Part shown: positions 1-7,018 of the stretch, in pieces
Position numbering within the stretch: the first letter of the stretch is position 1
How the letters are laid out: each line of letters opens with the position of its first letter
NCBI GenBank assembly: GCA_002343845.1
Contig: DDSQ01000056.1
Span: forward strand, 1 to 20,997
DNA from: Planctomycetes bacterium UBA2386
Lineage (GTDB): Bacteria; Planctomycetota; UBA1135; UBA2386
Direction of reading: 5' to 3'
Length of the DNA: 20,997 nucleotides
Notes under the pieces: model-generated
What the model saw: the letters and a program-made list of their open reading frames with translations, nothing else
Databases searched by the model: none
Told to the model about the DNA's origin: nothing
Translations under genes and position numbers: made by a program

Positions 1-1
1 G

Positions 2-2668
2 ACGCCGAGTGCGCGATGGTCGGACCCGACGACGTGGCCCGATGGCGTGATTCCTGGCGACAACGCGAACGTTCACATCGGTCCCGGGCAGGCCGTGCTG
101 CTCGACGTCGCCACTGCGTCGCTCGACCGGCTCCGCATCGAGGGCGACCTGGTTGCCGATCCGGAGGTCAACGTCGCGATCACGGCGCGCAGCATCGAGG
201 TTCTCGCAGCCGGCACGTTGCAGATCGGAACTGGCGCTGCGCCGCATACGAAGACGGCGACGATCACGATGACCGGACCGCGCTCCGCGCATACGCCGCG
301 CAGCGCCGACAACGCGCTCGACAACGATGGTGTCGCTCGTGGTCTGCGAGTGACGCCGGGCGGCACCTTGCGCCTGTTCGGGACGGTGCCGCAACGCACC
401 CGCACCTGGCTCGCGGACCATGCCGCTGCCGGGGCGACCAGCTTCGTGCTCGCCGACGCCGTCAGTTGGCGCGCGGGCGACCGCATCGCGATCTCGACGA
501 CCGACTTCCATGGTGTCGGCCAGACCGAGATCTTGACGCTGGCCGCGGACACGACCGGCCCGTCGCTGCAGACGACGACGCCGCTGCAGACGTTCCGCTG
601 GGGCCGCATGCAGTACCCGCTCGACGTGCCGGTCAACGGCACGGGCGTGAGCCTGACGCCGGGCACGTTCACGACGACTCGCGCCACCACGCCGCGCGAA
701 CTCGATCAGCGCGCCGAGATCGTGAATCTCACGCGGCGCATCGTGATCCAGGGCGCCAACGACGCGGCGTGGACGACCGATGGATTCGGGGCGCACGTGA
801 TGGTGATGGGCCTGAGCAGTTCGGCGCAGGTCAGCGGCGTCGAGTTCCGCCGCTGCGGGCAGCGCCGCGCGATGGGGCGCTATCCGTTCCACTGGCACAT
901 GCTGTCGTACAGCCCGGCGAACGCGGCCGGCCAGGGCGGCGGTGAGTACCTGGGCGATGCGCCGGCCGACGCGCAGTTCCTGCGGCACAGCTCGGTGTGG
1001 GACAGCTCGAACCGTGCTGTCACGGTCCATGGCGTGTGCGGCGTCACGGTCGACAGCGTGTACGCCGTCGACATCCGCGGCCATGCGTTCTTCTTCGAGG
1101 ACGGCTCGGAGATGCGCAACACGATCACCGGCTGCGTCGCGATGAAGGTGCGTGACCCCGGTGGCAACCGCCTCAAGCAGCACGACGACTCGCCGTCGGG
1201 GTTCTGGCTGACCAATCCGGCCAACACGGTCACCGGCAACAGCGCGTCGGACTGCGACGGGCGTGGGCTCTGGAACTCGTTCGCGAATGCCTGCTTCGGT
1301 GATTCGCGCAACTGCAACGTGCAGCCCGGCATGCAGGTCGTGCACCTCTACGAGGACAACATCGGCCACGGCAACAGGCTGCAAGGCATCATCACCGAGT
1401 TCGTGGTGACCAACGAGGCTGGCGCGGTGTTCGCGCAGCGCTACGACCCCGGCCAGCCGTTCACGATGTCACGCAACCGCGTGTGGAAGAACAACGACGG
1501 CGGCTACCAGAACCGCGTTGGCGCGGCGCAGTACCTCGACTGGACGGCGGCCGACAACAACACTCGCGACTTCCAGGGGCAGTCGATCAAGGCCGTGATG
1601 CAGGGCACGCTGCTGATCGGGCGCAGCCTCAACTCGGCGACACCGTTCGCGGATCCGCGCCGCATTGGCCTGGCGAGCTACCACTACAACCTCGACATCG
1701 AGGACATCGTCGCGATCAACTACCCGTTCCAGGGGCCGACGGTCGCGCCCAACTCGCAGTTCGTCTACGGCGCTGGCGTCTTCGACTCGTCGGATCTCTA
1801 CGACCGCGCGATCGGGCTGGGCAACTTCCGCAACGCGCGGTGGAAGCTCATCAACAGCAACGCGGGCTTCCTGACGCCGCCGCCGTACTTCGACGGGTTC
1901 CCGCTGACCACCGGCACTCCTGGCAAGTTCCGCTACTGGACGTTGCCCGGTGCGATCTGGGATCCGCACGGCTACTGGGGCCCGGCCGGCAACTACCTGA
2001 TCCCGAACCGCACCTTCTACACGCACGGGATCGGCACGCTGGTCGCCGTGAGTCCGGCGGGTAGCAACGGCTATTCGACGCCGCACGTGTTCCATGGGCT
2101 GCACGACGTCACCCTCGACAACGACACGCCGCAGGGTTGGGGCGGCCCGAGCCTCGTGCCGATGCGGCTCGCACGGCTCAACGACTCCAACGTCGAGATC
2201 GCCGAGCAGACGATCGGCGAACCGTCGCAGTCGCTGTTCTTCCCGGGCATGCGCTACTTCTCCGTCGCGAGCGGTGGCCGCTACAAGCTGACGATCCCGA
2301 GCGGCCGCATGCCGGTGAGCGAATTGCGCGTGCAGTTCGAGAACCTCTGGCGCCCGACGGACCGCCTGCTGGTCGGACTGCCGTGGCCGGGGAACGTGCC
2401 GGTGACCGGCCGTTTCGACTCGGGCTACGACGGGTTCAGCCAGGCGCAGAAGGTCGCGAACAACACGACGCGGCTGTTCGTCAACAACGGCACCAGCATC
2501 GCCCACGTGCTCGCCGACACTACGGGGGCCCGTATTTGGCAGGACACCGCCAACAACACCGTGTGGGTGCAGCCGGTGGGCGGCATGGCGCTGAACGTGT
2601 ACGGTTATGACGGTCGCAGCGAAGACAGCCTGCGGCGCATGCACGTGATCCGGCTGTGGCCGCAATGA
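2..2668 (+). CDS. G8 domain / parallel beta-helix secreted protein, 5'-truncated by the window edge
   Basis: The frame is open from base 2, so the true start lies upstream; 888 residues are visible. The first residues, WSDPTTWPDG followed by a P-G-D-N/V-x-I-x-x-G/LLDV pattern, are the start of a G8 domain (conserved Trp, Pro and Gly positions), running to about residue 130. A segment of the type T-x-x-W-L...G...W-R-A-G-D-x-I-x-I-S-T follows, as seen after G8 in CEMIP/TMEM2/PKHD1L1-like proteins. From about 250 to 480 come beta-helix-like repeats with 'FHWHM', 'SSNRAVTVHG' and 'GHAFFFEDGSE' signatures. The family includes animal hyaluronan-degrading proteins, but bacterial members are largely uncharacterised, so glycan binding or cleavage at the cell surface is inference. 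A signal peptide is expected upstream but not visible. It ends in an ATGA overlap with the next gene. An annotation starting at the GTG at 47 would cut into the G8 domain. Confidence 0.85.
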   Translation, partial: TPSARWSDPTTWPDGVIPGDNANVHIGPGQAVLLDVATASLDRLRIEGDLVADPEVNVAITARSIEVLAAGTLQIGTGAAPHTKTATITMTGPRSAHTPRSADNALDNDGVARGLRVTPGGTLRLFGTVPQRTRTWLADHAAAGATSFVLADAVSWRAGDRIAISTTDFHGVGQTEILTLAADTTGPSLQTTTPLQTFRWGRMQYPLDVPVNGTGVSLTPGTFTTTRATTPRELDQRAEIVNLTRRIVIQGANDAAWTTDGFGAHVMVMGLSSSAQVSGVEFRRCGQRRAMGRYPFHWHMLSYSPANAAGQGGGEYLGDAPADAQFLRHSSVWDSSNRAVTVHGVCGVTVDSVYAVDIRGHAFFFEDGSEMRNTITGCVAMKVRDPGGNRLKQHDDSPSGFWLTNPANTVTGNSASDCDGRGLWNSFANACFGDSRNCNVQPGMQVVHLYEDNIGHGNRLQGIITEFVVTNEAGAVFAQRYDPGQPFTMSRNRVWKNNDGGYQNRVGAAQYLDWTAADNNTRDFQGQSIKAVMQGTLLIGRSLNSATPFADPRRIGLASYHYNLDIEDIVAINYPFQGPTVAPNSQFVYGAGVFDSSDLYDRAIGLGNFRNARWKLINSNAGFLTPPPYFDGFPLTTGTPGKFRYWTLPGAIWDPHGYWGPAGNYLIPNRTFYTHGIGTLVAVSPAGSNGYSTPHVFHGLHDVTLDNDTPQGWGGPSLVPMRLARLNDSNVEIAEQTIGEPSQSLFFPGMRYFSVASGGRYKLTIPSGRMPVSELRVQFENLWRPTDRLLVGLPWPGNVPVTGRFDSGYDGFSQAQKVANNTTRLFVNNGTSIAHVLADTTGARIWQDTANNTVWVQPVGGMALNVYGYDGRSEDSLRRMHVIRLWPQ

Positions 2669-3102
2669 GCCTGACTTCGAATCGTTGGCTGCGCGTTCTG
2701 TTCGTCGCGGCGACCGTGGTGGTCGGCGTCGCCGCCGGACTGACCGCGGGCTGGCAGGCGGGCGTCGAGCCCGCCGCGAAGTCGCCGGCAGGTGCGACTG
2801 CGGCTGCGGCGACGAGCCCCAAGGCGACGCGCGTCGACCTCGGCAAGGCGATCTGCGGTGACTGCTGCGAGACGAGGATCTGGCGCGCCATCGGCAACCT
2901 CGATGGCGTGAAGGACGTGTCGACCACGGTCGGGCAGTCGACGATCGTCGTGCATCACGACGGCCGCGAAGGCCTCGACGCGTCGCTGGTCACGGCGCTG
3001 GCGACCGAGTGGTCGGCGGCCGTCATGGTGGACATCGCGGGCGAGCCCGTTCCGGCCGCGCGCGAGTGGATCCGGCCGGTGTCTGCGGCGACACGGCGGT
3101 AG
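2665..3102 (+). CDS. Membrane-anchored heavy-metal-associated (HMA)-like domain protein
   Basis: The product has 145 residues. The ATG at 2665 overlaps the upstream stop as ATGA; a GTG at 2656 would add three residues but is less economical. Residues 8-28 form one hydrophobic segment, followed by an Ala/Pro-rich linker to about 55 and a C-terminal domain. That domain has a CxxC pair (CGDC at 64-67, plus Cys68) in a beta-alpha-beta-like context, with 'IGNLDGVKDVSTTV' matching the helix and second strand of HMA metal-binding domains. Such domains bind Cu(I) or similar soft metals in chaperones and P-type ATPases; here it would face the periplasm or be lipid-tethered. The usual GMxCxxC is replaced by an A-I-C-G-D-C form, so metal binding is plausible but not shown. 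Coupling to the G8 gene suggests the two are made together. No metal ATPase is nearby. Confidence 0.75.
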   Translation: MSLTSNRWLRVLFVAATVVVGVAAGLTAGWQAGVEPAAKSPAGATAAAATSPKATRVDLGKAICGDCCETRIWRAIGNLDGVKDVSTTVGQSTIVVHHDGREGLDASLVTALATEWSAAVMVDIAGEPVPAAREWIRPVSAATRR

Positions 3103-3128
3103 GCGCAGCGAATCAGCTCGCCTCGCCG
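3094..3128. terminator. Imperfect hairpin spanning convergent stops (HMA gene / GT2 gene)
   Basis: Arms cggcg (3094-3098) and cgccg (3124-3128), ggcg (3102-3105) and cgcc (3119-3122), and agc (3107-3109) and gct (3116-3118) pair with small bulges. Both stop codons (3100-3102 on + and 3113-3115 on -) lie inside it. There is no T-run on either side, so this is a candidate bidirectional 3'-end structure rather than a textbook intrinsic terminator. Confidence 0.35.
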
Positions 3129-4327
3129 TCGCGGCGGGTGCGGCGCCACGCCTTCTCCCTGCCGCGCAGCAGGCCGAAGTAGAGCGGCAGCTTCCACGCG
3201 ACGTAGAGCGGCACGCGCAGCAGTTGTCGCCAAGGCAGGACCGATCGGCCGTGGCACCACCACGCCACGGCCGTCCCGAGCAGCACGGCGAGGAAGGCGC
3301 CGCCGGCCACGGCAAGCGGCAGCGTCGAACCGCCGGCCAGCCACAGGCCCGCGCTCGCGAGCAGCGTGGCGACGACGGCGGCGACGAGCAGCGCCAGTGG
3401 CGGCACCAGCAGATCGAACGCGAGCGCGAACAGACTCGGCCGCAGCCGCAACACGCCCGTGAGCAGCAGCCGCGGCGCGAACGCGAACGCGGTAGCGAGC
3501 TGGCCGTGCTCCCAGCGTCGGCGCTGGACCAGCGCATCGTCGTCGCGGGCCGGCAGTTCGCTGTGCACGCGCACCTCGGGGCAGCCGAGCGGCGGATGAC
3601 CGGCGAGCGCCGACTCGAGGCCGAGCACGAGGTCTTCGACGATGTTGGCGCCGAGTCCGTGCAGCGCTTCGCTGCGCGACCAGGGCAGCGCCATGCCGCT
3701 GCCGGTGATCTGGCACGGCAGCCCGAGGCGCGCCATGCCGCGCGGCCGGACCCGGTTGCGCACCAGCACCGCGAACGCTCCGAGGGCGGCCATCGCGGCG
3801 CCGCTCCCGCCGCGCGCCAGCACGTAGTCGGCTTGTGCTGGCCGGCCGGTCGCCGCAGCCCACGCCGCGAGTGCTGGCAGCGTGCCGTGCACGATGCGGC
3901 AGTCGGCGTCGATGCAGACCACGACGTCCGGCGGGTCGGCGGCGAGTTGCGCGCGGCCGAACGCGAGCGCGTGGCCCTTGCCGCGTCGCGCTTCGTCGCG
4001 GCGCTCGACGACAAGGCACTGCGCCGCCGAGCCGACCCGAAGGGCGGCCGCGCGGGCGACCGCGGCGGTGTCGTCGCCGCAGTTGTCGGCGATCACGACC
4101 AGGCGGTCGCCGGCGCCGAGCTGGGCGAGCACGTTGGTCACGGTGCCGGCGATGCCCGCGGCCTCGTCGTGCGCAGGAACCAGCACGCCGAGACGCAGTG
4201 GCCCGGTCACCGGTGGCGCGCGATCACGCCAGCGCGGACTGCCGAGCACGCACTGCGCCGCGAAGACGAGGGCAGGCAACGCGAGCATCGCAGCGACGAC
4301 GGTCAGCGCGATGGCGACGACCTCCAC
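3113..4327 (-). CDS. Family 2 membrane glycosyltransferase
   Basis: The product has 404 residues from GTG 4327, chosen because GGAGG (complement of 4336-4340) lies 8 nt upstream; the in-frame GTG at 4333 would leave only 2 nt. An N-terminal membrane segment (about 1-28) is followed by a GT-A catalytic domain. It has 'VLVPAHDEAAGI' near 48-59, the nucleotide-binding 'VIADNCGDDT', a DAD motif ('CIDADCRI', about 138-145) for metal and sugar nucleotide, a 'VED' catalytic-acid candidate near 230 and a QxxRW motif ('QRRRWEHG', about 268). QxxRW is typical of processive GT2 enzymes such as cellulose or hyaluronan synthase relatives. Three or so hydrophobic segments follow (about 290-385), then a basic tail. 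It probably builds an exported polysaccharide or glycosylates a lipid; donor and acceptor are not predictable. It lies downstream of the dehydrogenase gene on the same strand with an 88-bp gap. Confidence 0.88.
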   Translation of the reverse strand: MEVVAIALTVVAAMLALPALVFAAQCVLGSPRWRDRAPPVTGPLRLGVLVPAHDEAAGIAGTVTNVLAQLGAGDRLVVIADNCGDDTAAVARAAALRVGSAAQCLVVERRDEARRGKGHALAFGRAQLAADPPDVVVCIDADCRIVHGTLPALAAWAAATGRPAQADYVLARGGSGAAMAALGAFAVLVRNRVRPRGMARLGLPCQITGSGMALPWSRSEALHGLGANIVEDLVLGLESALAGHPPLGCPEVRVHSELPARDDDALVQRRRWEHGQLATAFAFAPRLLLTGVLRLRPSLFALAFDLLVPPLALLVAAVVATLLASAGLWLAGGSTLPLAVAGGAFLAVLLGTAVAWWCHGRSVLPWRQLLRVPLYVAWKLPLYFGLLRGREKAWRRTRRDGEAS

Positions 4328-4335
4328 TACCACCG

Positions 4336-4340
4336 CCTCC
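4336..4340 (-). promoter_or_regulatory. Ribosome binding site deciding the GT2 start
   Basis: On the - strand this reads GGAGG. Spacing is 8 nt to the GTG at 4327 and 2 nt to the GTG at 4333, which favours the inner start. The site abuts one arm of a 10-bp inverted repeat. Confidence 0.5.
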
Positions 4341-4401
4341 GGTTGCCGGGCATCACGCGCGCACGCTACGCGATCGCCGGACCGACGGCATCCGGCAACC
4401 G
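4340..4401 (-). promoter_or_regulatory. Competing inverted repeats in the dehydrogenase-GT2 intergenic stretch
   Basis: A perfect 10-bp inverted repeat is present: cggttgccgg (4340-4349) and ccggcaaccg (4392-4401). A second, local hairpin, gccgga (4376-4381) and tccggc (4391-4396), shares bases 4392-4396 with the long arm, so the two folds exclude each other. The proximal arm touches the GT2 Shine-Dalgarno. This could terminate the upstream transcript or modulate GT2 translation; neither is demonstrated. Confidence 0.3.
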
Positions 4402-4415
4402 CACCGCCGCGCGGG

Positions 4416-6290
4416 TCAGAACTGGACCTGCGTGCAGTTGGTGCGGAACCAGCCGGTCAGCATGTCGAAGCCGAAGGCCTGGAACGTCACCAGCTGGCCG
4501 TTCAACAGCCCGTTCGGAACCGAGTAGAGCTTCGACAGGCTTGGGTTGCCGATCGCGCCCGTGCCCGAGTAGGAGACGCCGCCGAACAGGCCGATGCCGT
4601 CCTCGAGCACCACCGCAAGTGCGTAGCCGGGGTCGATGCAGATGGCCCCGATCGGCGACGCGAGGCGCGGCGAGCCGGGCAGCGACAGCAGTACGATGTA
4701 CGGCGTCTGCGCCGGCGATGCGCTCGTCTGGTTGGCGACCTGCAGCGAGAACAGCGGCGCCGAGAATGCGGTGGTCAGCTTGCGGGCGTAGAGACTGAAC
4801 GTCGCGTTGTTCGCAGCACCGACACTCGTCGCGGTGACCATGATCGCGCCGCCATTGGCCGTGGCGGCGACCGTGACCTGGGCATGGCCGTTGGCGTCGG
4901 TCGTCGCCGGATTCGTCGACGTCACGGTTGCCGGTCCGCTGACGGCGAAGTTGACCAGGCCGCCCGCAACCGGGTTGCCTTGGGCGTCGAGCAGCCGCGC
5001 GACCACTGGCTGCGCGAACACATCTTGGATGGCGGTGCGTTGGGTGCCGCCGCTGATCGCGACGACCGTGTTCTGCGTGTTGATCTTGCGGATCCGGCAC
5101 AGCTCGCCGCCGGTCCACGAACGCTGCGTGTACCAGAGGCTGCCGTCGGGGCCGAGCCGCAGGCTCGTCACGTGGGTGAAACCGGTGCCCCAGTTCGATG
5201 GCGACGGTTGGCCGGGCACTGCCGCTGGCGTCATCCACGTTCCGCCGACCTTCTGGATGCGGCGGAGCAGCCCGGCGCCGAAGTCGAGGCAGAACGCATT
5301 GCCCTCGTAGGCCGCGCCGAATCCGGATGACGCACCGAGATTCCGGTACAGCGCCCCGCCGATGATCGAGCCCCAACTCGCCGCGTGCGGCATTGCCAGG
5401 ATCGGATCGATCATGCCGGCCGGCGGCGTGCCGCCGCACGACGGCCCCGGGATGTCGCCTTCGCGGAACGGCCAGCCGAAGTTCCGCAGCGCCAGGGCGC
5501 CCGGCACGTAGACGTACTCGGAGTACTCCTCGACGGCCGACTCACCGACGTCGCCGATGTAGATGTTGCCCGTCAGCGGGTCGATCTCCATGCGGAACGG
5601 ATTGCGCAGTCCGTGGCCGATGACGAGCTGCGAGAAGTCGTTCGCGCTGCTGAGCGGGTTGTTGCCGGGATCGAGCGTCGCGAACGACGGCAAGGTCGTG
5701 CTGCCACCAGCGGGAAGGCCGGCGACGTTCATACGCAAGAGGCAGCCGACCTGGCTGGCCACGTTCTGCGCCACGCACGAGTCACCATCGTCGCCAATCG
5801 ACAGGTAGAGCATGCCGTCGGGGCCGAAGCGCAGGGATCCGCCGTTGTGGAACTCGGCGAGGTCGGGCACGGTGCCGAGGACGACGCGGCGGCTGCTGGC
5901 GGCGAACGTGAGATTCGTGCTCGAGGCGTTGGCGAGGCTGCCGGTGCACGTGAAGCGGTCCAGGTGCAGGAAGTCGTCCTGGGTGCTCGCGTACCAGGCG
6001 TAGACGTAGCCGTTGTTCGGGAAGTTCGGGTCGGCGGCGAGGCTCAGCAGGCCGCGCTCGACGGTGAGTTCGACGTTCGGCACCGTGCCGACGAGTGCCG
6101 TTGCCCCGTTCGCGTGCAGGGTGACCGTGCCGTCGGCGTTGGCGATCAGCGCCCGGCCGTCAGGCAGGAAGCAGAAGTCGTTGGGTTGGTTGAGCGGACC
6201 GGAGACCAGCGTGTCGATGGTGAACCCGGAAGGGACGCTTTGGGCCGGCAGGACGCCGGCGAGCAGTACGAGCGGAAACAGACGGAACAT
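4416..6290 (-). CDS. Secreted PQQ-type glucose/sorbosone dehydrogenase-like protein with Ig-like and C-terminal beta domains
   Basis: The product has 624 residues from ATG 6290. A signal peptide covers 1-17 (hydrophobic core, cleavage near LPAQ). Residues 18-403 form a beta-propeller of the soluble glucose dehydrogenase/sorbosone dehydrogenase family. The signatures are 'ERGLLSLAADPNF' (78-90), 'HNGGSLRFGPDGMLYLSIGD' (148-167) with the His148 expected as catalytic base, 'GHGLRNPFRMEIDP' (225-238) and 'GNIYIGDVGE' (241-250). Residues 404-502 look like a bacterial Ig-like (Big_1 type) domain ('TDANGHAQVTVAATANGGA'). The last ~115 residues are a Gly/Ser-rich beta domain of the kind that ends many large planctomycete exoproteins. 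Oxidation of sugars in the periplasm or outside the cell with PQQ is the family role; the substrate is unknown. It could equally be a non-enzymatic propeller. No PQQ biosynthesis genes are in view. Confidence 0.85.
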   Translation of the reverse strand: MFRLFPLVLLAGVLPAQSVPSGFTIDTLVSGPLNQPNDFCFLPDGRALIANADGTVTLHANGATALVGTVPNVELTVERGLLSLAADPNFPNNGYVYAWYASTQDDFLHLDRFTCTGSLANASSTNLTFAASSRRVVLGTVPDLAEFHNGGSLRFGPDGMLYLSIGDDGDSCVAQNVASQVGCLLRMNVAGLPAGGSTTLPSFATLDPGNNPLSSANDFSQLVIGHGLRNPFRMEIDPLTGNIYIGDVGESAVEEYSEYVYVPGALALRNFGWPFREGDIPGPSCGGTPPAGMIDPILAMPHAASWGSIIGGALYRNLGASSGFGAAYEGNAFCLDFGAGLLRRIQKVGGTWMTPAAVPGQPSPSNWGTGFTHVTSLRLGPDGSLWYTQRSWTGGELCRIRKINTQNTVVAISGGTQRTAIQDVFAQPVVARLLDAQGNPVAGGLVNFAVSGPATVTSTNPATTDANGHAQVTVAATANGGAIMVTATSVGAANNATFSLYARKLTTAFSAPLFSLQVANQTSASPAQTPYIVLLSLPGSPRLASPIGAICIDPGYALAVVLEDGIGLFGGVSYSGTGAIGNPSLSKLYSVPNGLLNGQLVTFQAFGFDMLTGWFRTNCTQVQF

Positions 6291-6319
6291 CGCAGAGTCG
6301 GAAAGAGTACCTCAGGGGT

Positions 6320-6359
6320 GGTGCCGAAGCCGCAGGCTGGCCTCGGGAGGCAGGGCACC
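6320..6359 (-). promoter_or_regulatory. Three-stem inverted-repeat cluster upstream of the dehydrogenase gene
   Basis: Outer arms ggtgcc (6320-6325) and ggcacc (6354-6359) enclose two small hairpins: agcc-gca-ggct (6328-6338) and gcctc-gg-gaggc (6340-6351). It starts 30 bp upstream of the dehydrogenase ATG, so it would lie in that gene's leader if transcription begins further up. Short GC-rich repeats arise easily at this base composition. The rest of 6291-6472 (about 180 bp) holds no convincing gene or consensus promoter. Confidence 0.25.
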
Positions 6360-6430
6360 CTACGCCGAACCCCGGGGATGCGGCCACGGTCCATGCCCGG
6401 GATGGCCAGAAGTAGGACGCGCGTTGCGGC

Positions 6431-6463
6431 GCTGCGCATCGGGGGTTCGCGCCCGCGAGCAGC
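6431..6463 (-). terminator. Possible terminator after the acetyltransferase gene
   Basis: gctgc (6431-6435) pairs with gcagc (6459-6463). A nested tcgcg-cc-cgcga (6447-6458) sits directly against the inner arm. It begins about 10 nt past the acetyltransferase stop in the direction of transcription. No T-tract follows. Confidence 0.25.
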
Positions 6464-6472
6464 CGACGCGGT

Positions 6473-7018
6473 TCACCGAGCGGCCGGCACGGTTCGCGGC
6501 CGGCTTCGGGCCGGGATCCCGATCGCCGTGCTGCACGCCGGGACGTCGTCGACGACGACGGCGTTCGCGCCGATGCGAACGTGATCGCCGACCTGGATGC
6601 GGCCGATCAACTTGGCGCCGGCGCCGATGTCGACGTGGCCGCCGATCGTTGGCACGCCGCCGCGATGGTCGGCGCCGATCGTCACCTGCTGGAACAGGAG
6701 GCAGTTGGGACCGATCACGGCGTCGGCGTGCACGACGATGCCGTTCGGGTGCGGCAGGAACAGGCCGCCGCCGATGCGCACGCCGAGCGGGATGTCGGCG
6801 CCGGAGACAACGCTCCAGAATCGGTGCGCGAGCACCGCGAACCCACGCACCACGACGCGCAGCGGCCAGGGCTTGTTCGCGGCCGCCTGGTGGCAGCGGA
6901 TCCAACGCAGCAGTTGGCGGCCGGGCTGCCAGGCGAACCAGCCGCAGCGTTCCCGCGACCAGTCGGGATCGCTCGGCGAGACGTACGGCTCCTCGAACGG
7001 CAGCGGTGCACTGGTCAT
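6473..7018 (-). CDS. Serine-acetyltransferase-like hexapeptide-repeat acyltransferase
   Basis: The product has 181 residues. The ATG at 7018 overlaps the methyltransferase stop as ATGA, and the coding-like protein begins at MTSAPLPFEEPY; longer frames into the upstream gene are out of register with it. Residues 20-75 are helical with Trp/Arg-rich segments. From about 78 to 170 there is a left-handed beta-helix with hexapeptide repeats ('GPNCLLF', 'IGGHVDIGAGAKLIGRIQVG', 'VRIGANAVVVDDVP') and a His-containing loop 'LPHPNGIVVHADAVIG' like the catalytic region of CysE-type enzymes. The family transfers an acetyl or acyl group from acyl-CoA to a hydroxyl or amine. Its position next to a methyltransferase and glycosyltransferases favours O-acetylation of a surface glycan over cysteine biosynthesis, but the enzyme is more SAT-like than sugar-specific, so this is inference. 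Confidence 0.82.
   Translation of the reverse strand: MTSAPLPFEEPYVSPSDPDWSRERCGWFAWQPGRQLLRWIRCHQAAANKPWPLRVVVRGFAVLAHRFWSVVSGADIPLGVRIGGGLFLPHPNGIVVHADAVIGPNCLLFQQVTIGADHRGGVPTIGGHVDIGAGAKLIGRIQVGDHVRIGANAVVVDDVPACSTAIGIPARSRPRTVPAAR

Noticed and set aside
2605..4014. Long - strand frame across the HMA gene and GT2 gene
   Set aside because: It is Cys/Ser/Arg-rich shadow sequence, out of frame with the GT2 motifs.
6291..6472. Small - strand frames between the dehydrogenase start and the acetyltransferase stop
   Set aside because: The predicted peptides are Cys/Arg/Pro-rich with no start-site support, and none overlaps its neighbour in a coupled way.
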